From contig JAWQEG010000717.1 of the NCBI GenBank assembly GCA_033782935.1, forward strand, positions 1,612,001-1,676,000: a stretch of 64,000 bases of DNA, in the 5' to 3' direction. Position 1 is the first letter of the stretch, and every line of letters begins with the position of its first letter. The DNA is from Petrolisthes cinctipes (lineage: Eukaryota; Arthropoda; Malacostraca; Decapoda; Porcellanidae). Positions 25,701 through 35,695 of this stretch are shown one piece after another. Made by a program: the position numbers and the translations under genes. The notes beneath the pieces were generated by a model. It saw only the letters and a program-made list of their open reading frames with translations, was not told the origin of the DNA and ran no database searches.

Positions 25701-28684
25701 AAAGTACTCTAACAAGTAGATCGGCATGTACCAATCGCTTCTAGGATGTAAAAATATCGAATTTTCGTGTGTTTTTGGCCTGAATTTGAGATATCGACTT
25801 TGGGCACCTAAAATATCGATTTTTGAAGGTTTTCGGCCTATATTTTGAAAATATTCTACCACTGAGGAGGCATGTACAGATTGCTACTGGGACCCCAAAA
25901 TATCGAATTTTCGGGTGTTTTGAGCCTGAATTTGTGATATAAACGGGTACTGGAGATGCATGCACATATTGACTTTTGGGCATCTGAAATACCGATTTTC
26001 AGCATGTTTTGGGCCTGTATTTTGAAAATACTCTAACACGGAGTAGGCATGTACAGATCGCTTCTGGGACCCCAAAATATCGAATTTTCTGGTGTTTTGA
26101 GCCTGAATTTGAGATATAAACGGGTACAGAAGATGCATACACATATCGACTTTGGACACTTAAAATATCAATTTTTAGCATGTTTTGAGCATATATTTTA
26201 ATAAACATTCTAGCACTGAGTAGGCATGTACAGATCGCTTCTGGGACCCAAAAATATTGAATTTTCGGGTGTTTTGAAGTTGAATTTGAGATATAAACGG
26301 GTGCAGAAGATGCATACACATATTGACGTTGGGCACCTAAAATATCGATTTTCAGCATGTTTTTTGGCCTGTATCTGAGTAGGCATGTACTGATCGCTTC
26401 TGGTACCCCAAAATATCGAATTTCCGGGTGTTTTGAGGTTGAATATGGGATATAAACGGGTGCAGAAGAAGCATACACATATTGACTTTGGGCACCTAAA
26501 ATATCGATTTTCAGCATGTTTTGGGCCTGCATCCGAGTAGGCATGTACAGATCGCTTCTGAGACCCCAAAATATCGAATTTTCGGGTGTTTGGAGCCTGA
26601 ATTTGAAATATAAACGGGTACAGAAGATGCATGCACATATCGACTTTTGGGCACCTAAAAGATCGATTTTCAGTATGTTTTTTTCCTGCATTTTGAAAAT
26701 ATTCTAACACGGAGTAGGCATGTACAGATTGCTTCTTGGATCACAAAATATCGAATTTTCGGGTGTTTGGATCCTGAATTTGAGATATAAACGCTTACAG
26801 AAGATGCATACACATATCGACTTTTGGGCACCTAAAAGATCGATTTTCAGCATGTTTCGGGCCTGTATCTGAGTAGGCATGTACAGATCGCTTTTGGGAC
26901 CCCAAAATATCGAATTTTCGGGTGTTTTGAGCCGGAATTTGAGATATAAACGGGTACAGAAGATGCATGCACATATCGACTTTGGAGACTTAAAATATCG
27001 ATTTTTAGCATGTTATGAGCCTATATTTTGATAACATTCTATCACTGAGTATATATGTACAGATCGATTCTGGGACCCAAAAATATCGAATTTTCGGGTG
27101 TTTTGAGGTTGAATTTGTTATTTAAACGGGTGTAGAAGATGCATACACATATTGACTTTGGGCACCTAAAATATCTATTTTCAGCATGTTTTGGGCCTGT
27201 ATCCAAGTATGCATGTACAGATCGCTTCTGGGACCCCAAAATATCGAATTTTCGGGTGTTTGGAGCCTGAATTTGAAATATAAACAGGTACTTAAGATGC
27301 ATGCACATATCGACTTTTGGGAACCTAAAATATCGATTTTCAGCATGTTTTGTGCCTGTATCTTGAAAACATTCTAACTAGGAGTAGGCATGTACAGATC
27401 GCTTCAAGGACCCAAAAATACCGAATTTTTGGGTGTTTTGAGCCTGAATTTGAGATACAAACGGGTACAGAAGATGCATGCACAAATCGACTTTGGACAC
27501 TTAAAATTTCGATTTTTTGGACGTTTTGAGCCTATATTTTGAAAACATTCTAGCACTGAGTAGGCATGTACAGATCGCTTCTGGGACCCAAAAATATCGA
27601 ATTTTTGGGTGTTTTGAGGTTGAATTTTGGATATAAACAGGTGCAGAAGATGTATACACATATTGACTTTGGGTACCTAAAATATCAATTTTTTGCATGT
27701 TTTTGGCCTGTATCTGAGTAGGCATGTACAGATCGCTTCTGGGACCTTAAAATATCGAATTTTCGGGTGTTTGGAGCCTGAATTTGAGATATAAACGGGT
27801 ACAGAAGATGCATGTACATATCGACTTTTGGGCACCTAAGAGATCGATTTTCAGTATGTTTTGGGCCTGTTTTTTGAAAGTACTCTAACACGGAGATCGG
27901 CATGTACAGATTGCTTTTGGGACGTAAAAATATCAAATTTCGGGTGTTTTGTGCCTGAATTTGAGATATCGACTTTGGGCACCTAAAACATCGATTTTTA
28001 GAAGGTTTTCGGCCTATATTTTGAAAATATTCTAGCACTGAGTAGGCATGTACAGATTGCTTCTGGGACCCCAAAATATCGAATTTTCGGGTGTTTTGAG
28101 GTTGAATTTGAGATATAAACGGGTACAGAAGATGCATACACATATTAACTTTGGGCACTAAAAATATCGATTTTCAGTATGTTTTTTTCCTGCATTTTGA
28201 AAATACTCTAACACGGGGTAGGCATGTACAGATTGCTTCTTGGATCACAAAATATCGAATTTTCGGGTGTTTGGATCCTGAATTTGAGATATAAACGCTT
28301 ACTGAAGATGCATACACATATCGACTTTTGGTCACCTAAAAGATCGATTTTCAGCATGTTTCGGGCCTGTATCTGAGTATTCATGTACAGATCGCTTTTG
28401 GGACCCCAAAATATCGAATTTTCGGGTGTTTTGAGCCTGAATTTGAGATATAAACGGGTACTGAATATGCATGCAGATATCGACTTTAGGGCACCTAAAA
28501 TATCGATTTTGAGCATGTTTTTGGTCTGTATCATGAAAACATTCTAACTAGGATTAGGCATGTTCAGATCACTTCTAGTACCCAAAAATACCGAATTTTC
28601 GGGTGTTTTGAGCCTGAATTTGAGATATAAACGGGTACAGAAGATGCATGCACATATCGGCTTTGGACACTTAAAATATCGATT
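16785..28684 (-). repeat. 176-bp satellite array, - orientation (left of DIRS)
   Basis: The same satellite family read on the opposite strand. The reverse complements of the + words appear throughout, for example GGCATGTACAGATCGC, TGCATGCACATATCGAC and AAAATATCGATTTT. Full monomers, 158-bp monomers (GGGCCTGTATCTGAGTAGGC) and 147-bp monomers are mixed. No gene is seen. Local duplications include about 24800-25470 repeated in tandem at 25460-26130 (offset 660), about 26671-26900 repeated at 28175-28404 (offset 1504), and a 352-bp (two-monomer) duplication with one copy near 17780 and the next near 18132. Confidence 0.96.
24800..26130 (-). repeat. 660-bp tandem duplication within satellite
   Basis: Two adjoining copies, about 24800-25470 and 25460-26130, with a constant offset of 660 bp. 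Shared rare variants are AGAAGATCCATGCAC at 24969 and 25629, ACAAGTAGATCGGCATG near 25053 and 25713, and TGTTTTTTAGCCGGTATC near 24860 and 25520. The unit is four short or normal monomers and not a multiple of 176. Confidence 0.85.
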
Positions 28685-28904
28685 ATTGGTATAGTGAAAC
28701 CAGCACAGCTGGATTGCTATAGAATACGCCCCTTCACAAGCCCAGGCCCCGTATAGGCATAATCTGGGTTGGAAGGGTCAATTCCGTGACGTTCATCAGA
28801 AGTAAATAAAATTCAAATCTGGCGCTGTACTGATAGTGGAGCCACCTGGTGGTGGCGCGGTGAGGTATTAAGCCCCTCCTCCGCTGAATACCGCTCGCTC
28901 ACTC
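28685..28904 (+). repeat. Left inverted terminal repeat of DIRS element
   Basis: This 220-bp stretch, from ATTGGTATAG to CGCTCACTC, is the reverse complement of 35852-36061 apart from the first 11-12 bp. I see three substitutions: GAATACGCC against GAGTACGCC, GCGGTGAGG against GCGGAGAGG, and CCTCCGCTG against CCTTCGCTG. The outer 36 bp (28685-28720) are repeated in reverse complement as the first half of the internal complementary region. In this class the left repeat usually carries the promoter; I infer that here but cannot point to a specific promoter motif. Confidence 0.92.
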
Positions 28905-29680
28905 TGTCGCGGAACACGTCTCAGTCAACATCTACGCTCCTCGCTTCTACGCTATGGTATTGTGTCACGTGTTCCTGCTAATATTTTCTTTTGTGTTCTA
29001 GTGGCTAGCCTGCTTTGCAGATGTATCGTGTGTGTATTCTAGGAGGGTTTTAGGTGTTTATGGGGGTTTTTTCTTCGTTAGGACTGAGTTCTCTTTTCCT
29101 TAGCGAAGGGGGGCTTTTCAGCCCCTTTTTTCGGAGTTTTTCTCCGTCTTTCCCCCCCTTTCACCTTTCCTCCTGCCACTAGTACATGCTTCGTGTGTAT
29201 TTTATCGGGGTTTCTGGGGTTTTTAGCGAGGTTAGTGGGCGCCACGTGGGACTTCACCGCCCCACGTGGTGAGCACATGGGGTCTTTGCAGCCCTTCCTC
29301 TTGCCTTCCCCGATTATTATGTGTCCCCTCTCGGTAAGGGGGAGTGAGAATTGTGCCCTGGTTCTCTCTTCCTCTCCCGGGCCGGGGTTTTTTATTTTTT
29401 TGGGGGGTTTTTTCCATTATTTTCAGCCTGGAGTGTTTCTTCTCAGGCTATCGGGTCCCCTCCTACCCCTCCTTCTGGATCCTTCTGTCCGGGGGGCCCT
29501 TATTTACCCGCTCCATGTGGCGGGCTGTTTTGGTTTTACGGGGTTTTTCCCTGGGCGGCTGCGCGAGTGTGGGGGATCGTGTCCTGGTCCCCGGGTACAG
29601 CGGGCGTGTCCCGCGCTTCTTTCCTTCGGGGAGGATGGGTTTCGTGTCTTCTGTGTTCCAGTGTTTGCACGTGTTAACCC
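28905..29680 (+). other. DIRS 5' leader
   Basis: Pyrimidine- and G-rich leader between the left terminal repeat and ORF1, with no recognisable gene. It contains a candidate leader exon and intron: an ATG at 29319 opens five codons (Met-Cys-Pro-Leu-Ser) ending at a GTAAGG donor at 29334. The matching acceptor, TTTTCTCCCTCAG, ends at 29707. Open frames on both strands here overlap one another, look low in complexity and match nothing I know. Confidence 0.6.
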
Positions 29681-29707
29681 ATGTTTGTGTATTCTTTTCT
29701 CCCTCAG
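29334..29707 (+). other. Candidate intron 1 (DIRS ORF1 leader)
   Basis: A 374-bp GT-AG interval with donor TCG|GTAAGG and acceptor TTTTCTCCCTCAG|CCT, including a good polypyrimidine tract. Removing it joins a five-codon exon starting at ATG 29319 in frame (phase 0) to the Cys/His-rich start of ORF1. The alternative is that ORF1 starts at ATG 29681, inside this interval, with no splicing. This is the least certain of the four introns because the upstream exon is too short to test by protein homology. Confidence 0.45.
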
Positions 29708-32077
29708 CCTACTCGTGCCCTTTGTGCTGCTTCAGGATGTACCGTGCGGGTCTCGCCTGACGGACACCTGCACTGTTCGCCTCACGCACCCTGCTTCACT
29801 CCCTTGGGTTACGACCCTTTGGCGTGTGGTGTGTGCCGCCCCTGGGCTGAGTTGTGTCGGGTTACCTCCCCTTCTGCCCGCTCCAAGCTCCCTGCCCTTG
29901 CTTCTCTTCGTATGGCGTGGACGAGGGCTAGGAGAATGGCCCACAAACGAGACGGTTCTTCTTTGGCGTGGGTGGACCCGATTTTGGGAGCGGACCTGGG
30001 TTTATTCAGGACCCGTTACTCTTCTTCCTGTCTCTCGGAGTCTCAGGGGCTAGAACCTCCTGAGGCCCGAGAGATTGAGCCTCCTTCCCTAGACGGTACT
30101 ACGACTCCTTCTCGGGGCTTAGCCCCCCGGGAAACGAGCGAGTCTGTCGCGCTGGTTCTCCCGACTACCTCACCGGTACAAGGGCCCAGCAGGGAACCCC
30201 CAGCTTCGCCTCCTGCTAGAGCTGGCTCCTCAGGCCTCTCTAGAGGACGCAAGCGTTCAGCTAAGAGGTCCCGCCACTCCAGGAAGTCCCGTGCTCGTCG
30301 CCGTTCTCCTTCCTCCTCTTCTTCGTCGTCCTCTTCCTCTTCTTCGTCGTCGGGGAGCTCTCCTTCGCCCGCCCGCAAACCCCACAAGAGTAAGCGGGGG
30401 GGGGACAGCCCCTCATCGAGGAAGATAGTTAAGATCTTCCACGCCCTTATTCCTCACGCTTTTCCTGGGGCGTCCGTCGCGCAGCCTCCGGCTGTCGCTA
30501 CGGAACCCGCTCCTTTTCCCCCGTCTCCCGCTGCTGCTCCCGTCGAGGGCGCGAGTCCTCCCGGGGATGGGGGAGTCCTTTTCGTGCCTCCCGTTTCCCT
30601 GGGACTCGAGTCTCCGTCGGGGGACGTAGCTGAGGAGTTGGTTACCTCCGCACCTCCGTCCCCGTCACCCCCTCCTTCGGGAGACGGATACCTTCCCTAC
30701 TCTTGGTCTCTTCTCCCTCCTACCTGGACCCACTCTTCGGAGGAGGGCAGACTGGTGGCTTGGTCTCCGGACACGGCTCAACCAGACGTGTGGATCCGGA
30801 GGGATGACGTCCTGGTGAAGTGGGGGGCGGATGAGAAGGGCGAGGCTATTCCCTTCTACAAGGTCCGTCCTATCTCAGCGCCCGTACCCACTTCATCTAG
30901 GGTGTCCTCTGCGGCGACCCTGGACGCGATGGGTTTTCTGGTGGAGTACAGCCAGCTACACTTGTCCGGGGCTTGGAGGATTGACCGCTCCCACGGTAAC
31001 ACGGCGCTCCTCCTTTCCCCGGACGCGTACTTCCCGGGGGATAAGGGCGAAAGGGACCTGGACATTCCAGCCCTTCTCCTTAAGTCCCTGGACCACCAGA
31101 GAAACAACGCTCCCAGGAAGCCCCCTCCTCCGTCTTTCCCCGTCATCCTCCCTCATTCCCGGGCCCCCCCGGGCTTGAGGGAGTGCCTGTGGAAGACGGA
31201 GAAGGAGCCCCCAGTCCCCTATCAGCTGAAGGAGCCCGATGGCAAGTTGCGACAGGCGGAGTCTGCTACCCGTCTAGAGTTGGCCCACACCATCTCCATG
31301 GGGGCAGCCGCCTCGTTGATAAGGGACTGCCTCAACGCCCTAACCAACTCCTACCACGAGATGTCGGGTGTACAGCTAGCGTGAGTACCTTACTCGTGTG
31401 TCATGTTTATTAGGGATACTGGGTAGAGGGTCTCTCTGTTACTCCCGGGTACTTATCCCCGGGTTCGCTCGGTTTTTCCTTGTTTACCCCTTACAGTGAC
31501 ACCCTCTCTTCCATGGCCACCGTGATGGAGGGCGTGGCGGCGATGGCGACCCACTTCATGCGGGAGGAGGCGAAGGCTTTCGCTGAGGCGAGACTGGCAG
31601 CCCGCCAGGCGGCGGCTAAATCTGCGCCGGAGATGGCACAGAGGGGAGTGGTGCGAGCTGCCCCCTTGTCCCCTGCCCTCTTTGACCAACCAGCGACAGA
31701 CACAATCTTCGCCTCCCTCCCAGCGGTAATCAATTTACCAAAACCCTCCACCTCCAAGTAAGTACCTCTCGTGTTCGTCTTACCCGAGTTGTCACGGGGG
31801 TGAAATGAAAGGATTTTCGGGTCTACTTTGGTTCCTAATCATTCTGTTTGTCCGTAGGCCACGTGCCCCACAGCCAGCCAGACCAGCCTACCAGCCCCGG
31901 AGGCCCTCCCAGCCCTCCAGGCTACCGAGGCCCTCCTATCCCACTCCCGCGAGAGCACACAACAGGCCCTCCCAGAGGGGCCAGCAGCCGTTTCGGGGAA
32001 AGGGACAGGGCTCCAAGTCCTACTCCAAGCCCAAGTCCTCCTTCAACCACCCCTCCCAGAAGGACCGCTCCACTTGA
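29681..32077 (+). CDS. DIRS ORF1, gag-like protein (spliced)
   Basis: Gag-like ORF of a DIRS retrotransposon; the family's ORF1 is thought to package element RNA, but its exact role is poorly known. Exons are 29681-31380, 31497-31757 and 31858-32077, giving about 726 residues with both introns removed. The N-terminus has a Cys/His cluster (CAASGC, HLHC, HAPC, CGVC within about 40 residues) like the finger-like start of animal DIRS ORF1s. A basic, Ser/Arg-rich middle follows, with a run of about 14 serines encoded at 30308-30350, then Pro-rich linkers. A conserved-looking block before the first intron contains YSQLHLSGAWRID. The third exon is a basic Pro/Arg/Gln/Ser tail (RGQQPFRGKGQG). The start could instead be ATG 29319 with intron 1 removed. 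If the second or third intron is retained, translation stops within one or two codons of the donor. Confidence 0.75.
31381..31496 (+). other. Intron in DIRS ORF1 (116 bp)
   Basis: Donor CTAGC|GTGAGTACC and acceptor CCCCTTACAG|TGACACC. The upstream reading frame hits a TGA at 31382-31384, immediately inside the intron. Removing 116 bp (not a multiple of three) joins Gln-Leu-Ala to Asp-Thr-Leu-Ser and opens a further 86 codons. A pyrimidine tract (TTTTTCCTTGTTTACCCC) precedes the acceptor. Consensus splice sites at a frame break, together with continued coding character downstream, make this a strong intron call. Confidence 0.8.
31758..31857 (+). other. Intron in DIRS ORF1 (100 bp)
   Basis: Donor TCCAA|GTAAGTACC and acceptor TTTGTCCGTAG|GCCACG. 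The unspliced frame stops at TAA in the donor itself. Removing 100 bp restores the frame as Ser-Lys-Pro-Arg-Ala-Pro and continues for 72 residues of basic, low-complexity gag-like tail to TGA at 32075-32077. A possible branch-point-like TTCCTAATC lies at 31832-31840, about 17 bp before the acceptor. Confidence 0.8.
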
Positions 32078-34153
32078 GGGTCCCACTCTGGGCTGCCTCA
32101 CAGGGTGGTCAGCAGCCTGGCCCACCCACGGCTGGGCAGCAAGGATAATTCGCCAGGGCCTGTCATGGCCCTGGATTACTGTTCCGGTGAGTAACTGTCA
32201 TCTTTCCTATTCTGACATATGAATTATGCCTAATCCCGTCCTTGGGTTACCGTTAGGTCAAAATCAGATTTTCCCTTGCGGTCAAAATCTCTGCCTCTCC
32301 CGTCATTACCCTCCAACCACCCCGGGTCCCTCGGGCCCCGGGGGATTAGGATTAACGGTACTCTCACTGACACCTGTCTCTTCCCGTTACAGCCACTACG
32401 TCTACCTCCTGCCTCAACCAAAGTGTCACTTTCGGTCGTCCCGCATGTGTTAGAAATGCGGGAAAAAGGGGTAGTGGAGAGGGCGACGGGAAGGGTCTTT
32501 CTTTCTCGTTTATTCACGGTCCCCAAAAAGGACCAGGGAAAAACGAGATTGGTGATGGACCTGAGCAAAGCTAAACAAATTCGTGAAAACTTTACATTTC
32601 AGGATGGTTTCGGTTGCTCAGGTCTGCACAGTTCTGAGGAAGGGAGATTGGTTAGCATCCCTGGATCTCAAGGATGCGTACTGGCACGTCCCGATCCACC
32701 CCAGGTTTCGCCGTTTTCTGGCCTTCCAGGTGGGGACCGAGACGTTCCAGTTTACCAGGCTCCCTTTCGGTCTTTCTCTAGCTCCGCGAGTCTTCACAAA
32801 ACTCGTGAGGGTGGTGGCATCCCGTCTGGCAGAGGCGGGTGTTCCCACCCTCATGTACCTGGACGATTGGTTGCTTCACGCCCCTTCCAAGGAGCAGGTA
32901 GCAAACAACGTCCGGGTAGCGAGGGGAGTGCTAGAGGAAATGGGGTTCCTGTTGAACATCCCCAAGTCCTCTCTCACCCCCACTCGCAAGCTGTGTTGGC
33001 TAGGAATAGAGTGGGACTCTCTTTCGGCCACCCTCTCTCTCGCTCCAGACAACGCCCGCCGGACCCTCCGCCACGTCCGCCAGGCGCATTTTTCCCGTAC
33101 TTTCTCTCGCCGCCAGTGGGAATCATTGCTCGGGTCCCTAAATTTCGCGGCCCCTGCAATGCCCCTGGGACGATTGAAACACAGGAGGCTGACGCGGGAG
33201 GTAAACCTCCACCTGTCCCCCGCACACAGGGACTTTCCCAGGCAAGTGTCCCCCTCTCTCCACCGCCTCCTTCGCCCCTGGCTACGTCCCGGTGCCCTGC
33301 GTCAGCGGGTCCCCTGGGTGTTCCCTCCCCCGGGGATCACGGTGGCGACAGACACATCGGACGTAGGCTGGGGATACCAGTCTTGCCTGGGACATCAACG
33401 GTGCGGGGGATGGAAGGAAGGGGAAAGGCTACTGCACATCAACGCCCGGGAGTTGATGGTAGCGAAGGAATGGCTCAACAGACACCCTCAGTTTGCCGCT
33501 TCGATATGGACAACGTTGCGGCCGTGCAGTGCCTACAGAAACAGGGCACCGCACGGTCGGAAATTCTCCTGTCCCTGTCAGAACAGATTTTCGCAATAGC
33601 GGCCAAGAGGGACATTCACCTCTCGGCCCGCTACGTGCCAGGGCGGGAGAACGATTGGGCGGACGCCCTATCCAGGTTCAGGGGGACGTCAGTCGAGTGG
33701 CAACTGCGTCCCCTTGTGTTCGAGTCTCTCTGCCTTCGCTACGGGACACCGGAGGTGGACCTATTCGCCTCCCCATCCACGGCCCTACTCCCTCTGTTCC
33801 TGACATTCTCATCCAGAACAGAGGCGGGAGGCCCGGACGCCTTCACGGAGGACTGGAACAGGTGGGGTCATCTCTACCTCTTCCCACTCCCAGCCACTTC
33901 AGTCCTCCTGAAGGCGATCCTCAAGCTGCGCACGTTCAGGGGGAGGGTTCTCCTCATAGCCCCCCTCTGGCCAGCACAGCCGTGGTTCGGAGAGTTGTCC
34001 CGGTGGTGCCCTTATCCCCTTCAGTTGGGATCGGCATGCCTCTCCAGCACCCTGTCTGCACCACTCCAAGCGTCACTGAAACTACACGCTTGGAGTTTCT
34101 ACGGGGAGTCCTCAGCAAAAGGTTCACTAAGGAGACAGTGGACAAGATGTTGA
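31860..34153 (+). CDS. DIRS ORF2: reverse transcriptase-RNase H (spliced, two frameshifts)
   Basis: Polymerase ORF of the element. It copies element RNA into DNA and degrades the RNA strand. The first exon (open from about 31860, ending 32186) overlaps the ORF1 tail in another frame and holds a conserved-looking block (GWSAAWPTHGWAARI). After the intron come the RT motifs: LFTVPKKD and LVMDLS, then SLDLKDAYWHVPI with catalytic Asp at 32664, LPFGLSLAP, YLDD at 32856-32867 (the two catalytic Asp), and LGIEWDS. RNase H follows: ATDTSD, INARELMVAKEW, DMDN and NDWADALSR supply the acidic residues. A C-terminal block (EVDLFASPS to PLWPAQPWF, about 33750-33995) resembles the region often described as methyltransferase-like in DIRS elements. 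The protein shifts frame near 32573-32579 and shifts back near 33491-33496, consistent with a 1-bp gain and a 1-bp loss. No ATG start is evident, so initiation is unclear. Confidence 0.85.
32187..32392 (+). other. Intron in DIRS ORF2 (206 bp)
   Basis: Donor GTTCCG|GTGAGTAAC and acceptor CTTCCCGTTACAG|CCACTACG, phase 0. The exon before ends Ile-Thr-Val-Pro and the exon after begins Pro-Leu-Arg-Leu-Pro, leading directly into RT sequence. Unspliced, the upstream frame ends at TGA 32220-32222. The interval is pyrimidine-rich near its 3' end and has no coding similarity that I can recognise. It lies between the ORF2 N-terminal block and the first RT motifs. Confidence 0.75.
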
Positions 34154-35124
34154 GGGCTCATCGTCAGTCGTCGGTGCGACAATACGAATCGTGCTGGAAA
34201 AGATTCCAGGACTTCTTGCGAAGACACCCCTCCAGGGTCATCTCGGAGGACACAGTCCTGGAATTCCTCACGTGGCTCGCCGATTCCACCAACAGGGCCC
34301 CGGCGACAGTGCTTGCGCATCACGCAGCCCTGTCTGATCCCCTCCTCCTGGGTTTTAACATTAAGGTTTCGGAGAGGCCTCTCTCTCTCCTGAGGATGGG
34401 GATTCGGGCGGGGACCGCACCTCACCGGGCCCAGACACCCTCCTGGTCCCTTCATCGCGTCCTTTCCTACCTGACCTTCGAGGGGGTCCCTCTGGAGGTT
34501 TGTCACCTCCTCCAGAAAGCTCTCTTCCTGCTCGCCTTAGCTACAGGATACAGGGTTTCTCAGTTGGCAGCCCTGACCCGTCACACAGCCTTTTCTTCAG
34601 TAACCCCTAACCTTACTTCCTTAACCATTTCCCCCTCTCCTGCTTTTCTAGCTAAGAACGAGCAGGCTGACGACAGAATTGGCCCTCTCGCAGTACCCTC
34701 GTTCCTGAGGGATGGAAATTTCCACCCCCTCTGCCCAGTCCACGCCTTTGTAGCATACGTGGAGGCGACGAGAGGGGCTTCTCCGGACCACCTCTTCTAC
34801 AACTCTACGTCCGGTAACCCTCTCTTCCCTAGGTCAATCGCTCGCCTTCTCTGCCGAGTGATAGAGAACGGGGATCCTGGACACGCCCCGAGGGCTCACA
34901 GCGTTAGGGGCATGGCCGCCTCCCTCAGGACTCACTCGGTGGAGAGGGTCAGGGATTTGGGGGGCTGGGCTTCCACTTCCTCCTTCAGGACGAGGTACCT
35001 GTTCCACTCGCTCTCCCCTACCCCCTGTGTGGCTATGGGTACTCCACCTTCTATTCCCCAGGGTCCCCGCGGGAGACACATGGGGGGGAGGGGCCGCCCG
35101 AAGAGAAAAGGTCGGGTGATTTAA
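34036..35124 (+). CDS. DIRS tyrosine recombinase (YR)
   Basis: Integrase-like tyrosine recombinase of 362 residues from ATG 34036; the frame is open upstream to 33493, so a longer start is possible. It recombines the circular element DNA into the target without a target-site duplication. The N-terminal core-binding part (about residues 20-135) contains RAHRQSSVRQYESCW. The catalytic part has Arg173 in ATGYRVSQL, the His288-x-x-Arg291 box in AHSVRGMAAS, Trp311 in LGGWAS and the nucleophile Tyr321 in FRTRYLF. All expected catalytic residues are present and the frame is intact. It overlaps the end of ORF2 by 118 bp in another frame, as is usual in DIRS elements. The C-terminus is basic (RGRPKRKGR). 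Confidence 0.93.
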   Translation: MPLQHPVCTTPSVTETTRLEFLRGVLSKRFTKETVDKMLRAHRQSSVRQYESCWKRFQDFLRRHPSRVISEDTVLEFLTWLADSTNRAPATVLAHHAALSDPLLLGFNIKVSERPLSLLRMGIRAGTAPHRAQTPSWSLHRVLSYLTFEGVPLEVCHLLQKALFLLALATGYRVSQLAALTRHTAFSSVTPNLTSLTISPSPAFLAKNEQADDRIGPLAVPSFLRDGNFHPLCPVHAFVAYVEATRGASPDHLFYNSTSGNPLFPRSIARLLCRVIENGDPGHAPRAHSVRGMAASLRTHSVERVRDLGGWASTSSFRTRYLFHSLSPTPCVAMGTPPSIPQGPRGRHMGGRGRPKRKGRVI

Positions 35125-35695
35125 GTCCCGTCACATCATCCCATACCTCATCCACATCTTGTACAACTTCATGCTCATCCCCATTCTTTACGTGTACATA
35201 TGGTGAGGGAGACAAAAATAAATTACATTGTTACGGAATTCTTGTGTATTCATTTTCCAAACAATTACTTTACTATGATGAGTGACAGGAGATATTATTA
35301 CACAGGATATCTGGATCCTAGTGTCCTCCTTCATCCCCTCGGGATCACATTACCTGAGCGAGGGCCATAGCCCTAACTCAGAAGACTTGAATAAAGGGGG
35401 GGGGGAAAGGGGGGGGGTTGCCAGGGGCACCTCCCCCCTCCTCTCCTAGACCCGAACCCTCGAGTCTGCCTATAAAGACTTTATGTGTAACAATTCTGGT
35501 CTATAACAGAATGGTCTACGGGTATATGGTATAAGCTACTTCTGCCCCACCACGGCTACTCACCTAGCCAGTGTCGGGAGGGGCGTTAGCTTCTGCCTCA
35601 CCGGGCTCGGTTACCTTTCCTGCCCTCCGCTCTCAACCACTCTTAACTAGCACGTGATTGCCTCCACCTCACCTCCCACCTACCGCATCGCATGC
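35125..35695 (+). other. DIRS 3' untranslated region
   Basis: Non-coding sequence between the recombinase gene and the internal complementary region. It has two AATAAA hexamers, at 35217-35222 and 35390-35395, and a pair of G-runs just after the second (about ten and nine guanines split by AAA, 35396-35417). No coding sequence is recognisable. The rest is pyrimidine-rich. Confidence 0.7.
35217..35222 (+). terminator. Candidate poly(A) signal of DIRS transcript
   Basis: AATAAA lies 92 bp after the recombinase stop codon, followed by a T-rich stretch (ATTACATTGTTACGG, then GTATTCATTTTCC). It is the nearer of two candidates; the second is at 35390-35395, directly before the G-runs. Which is used cannot be told from the sequence. 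Confidence 0.45.

Noticed and set aside
5014..26691. Long open frames in the satellite, such as 5014-5634 (206 codons, +) and 25999-26691 (230 codons, -), encoding repeated peptides
   Set aside because: The frames exist on both strands and in several overlapping frames, follow the repeat exactly, and change phase whenever a 176-bp monomer (not a multiple of three) is crossed. There are no domains, consistent starts or splice signals. They are by-products of an AT-rich repeat with few stops.
29193..30053. A 286-codon open frame in the DIRS leader and ORF1 start, plus antisense frames at 30043-30387, 31491-31757 and 34099-34506
   Set aside because: They overlap the ORF1, ORF2 and YR reading frames in other frames, are Pro/Ser/Leu- or Arg/Gly-rich from GC bias, and show no recognisable motifs.
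33493..34035. Upstream extension of the recombinase frame as coding sequence
   Set aside because: It lies under the RNase H and C-terminal part of ORF2 in a different frame and lacks recombinase similarity; ATG 34036 precedes the first recognisable recombinase sequence.
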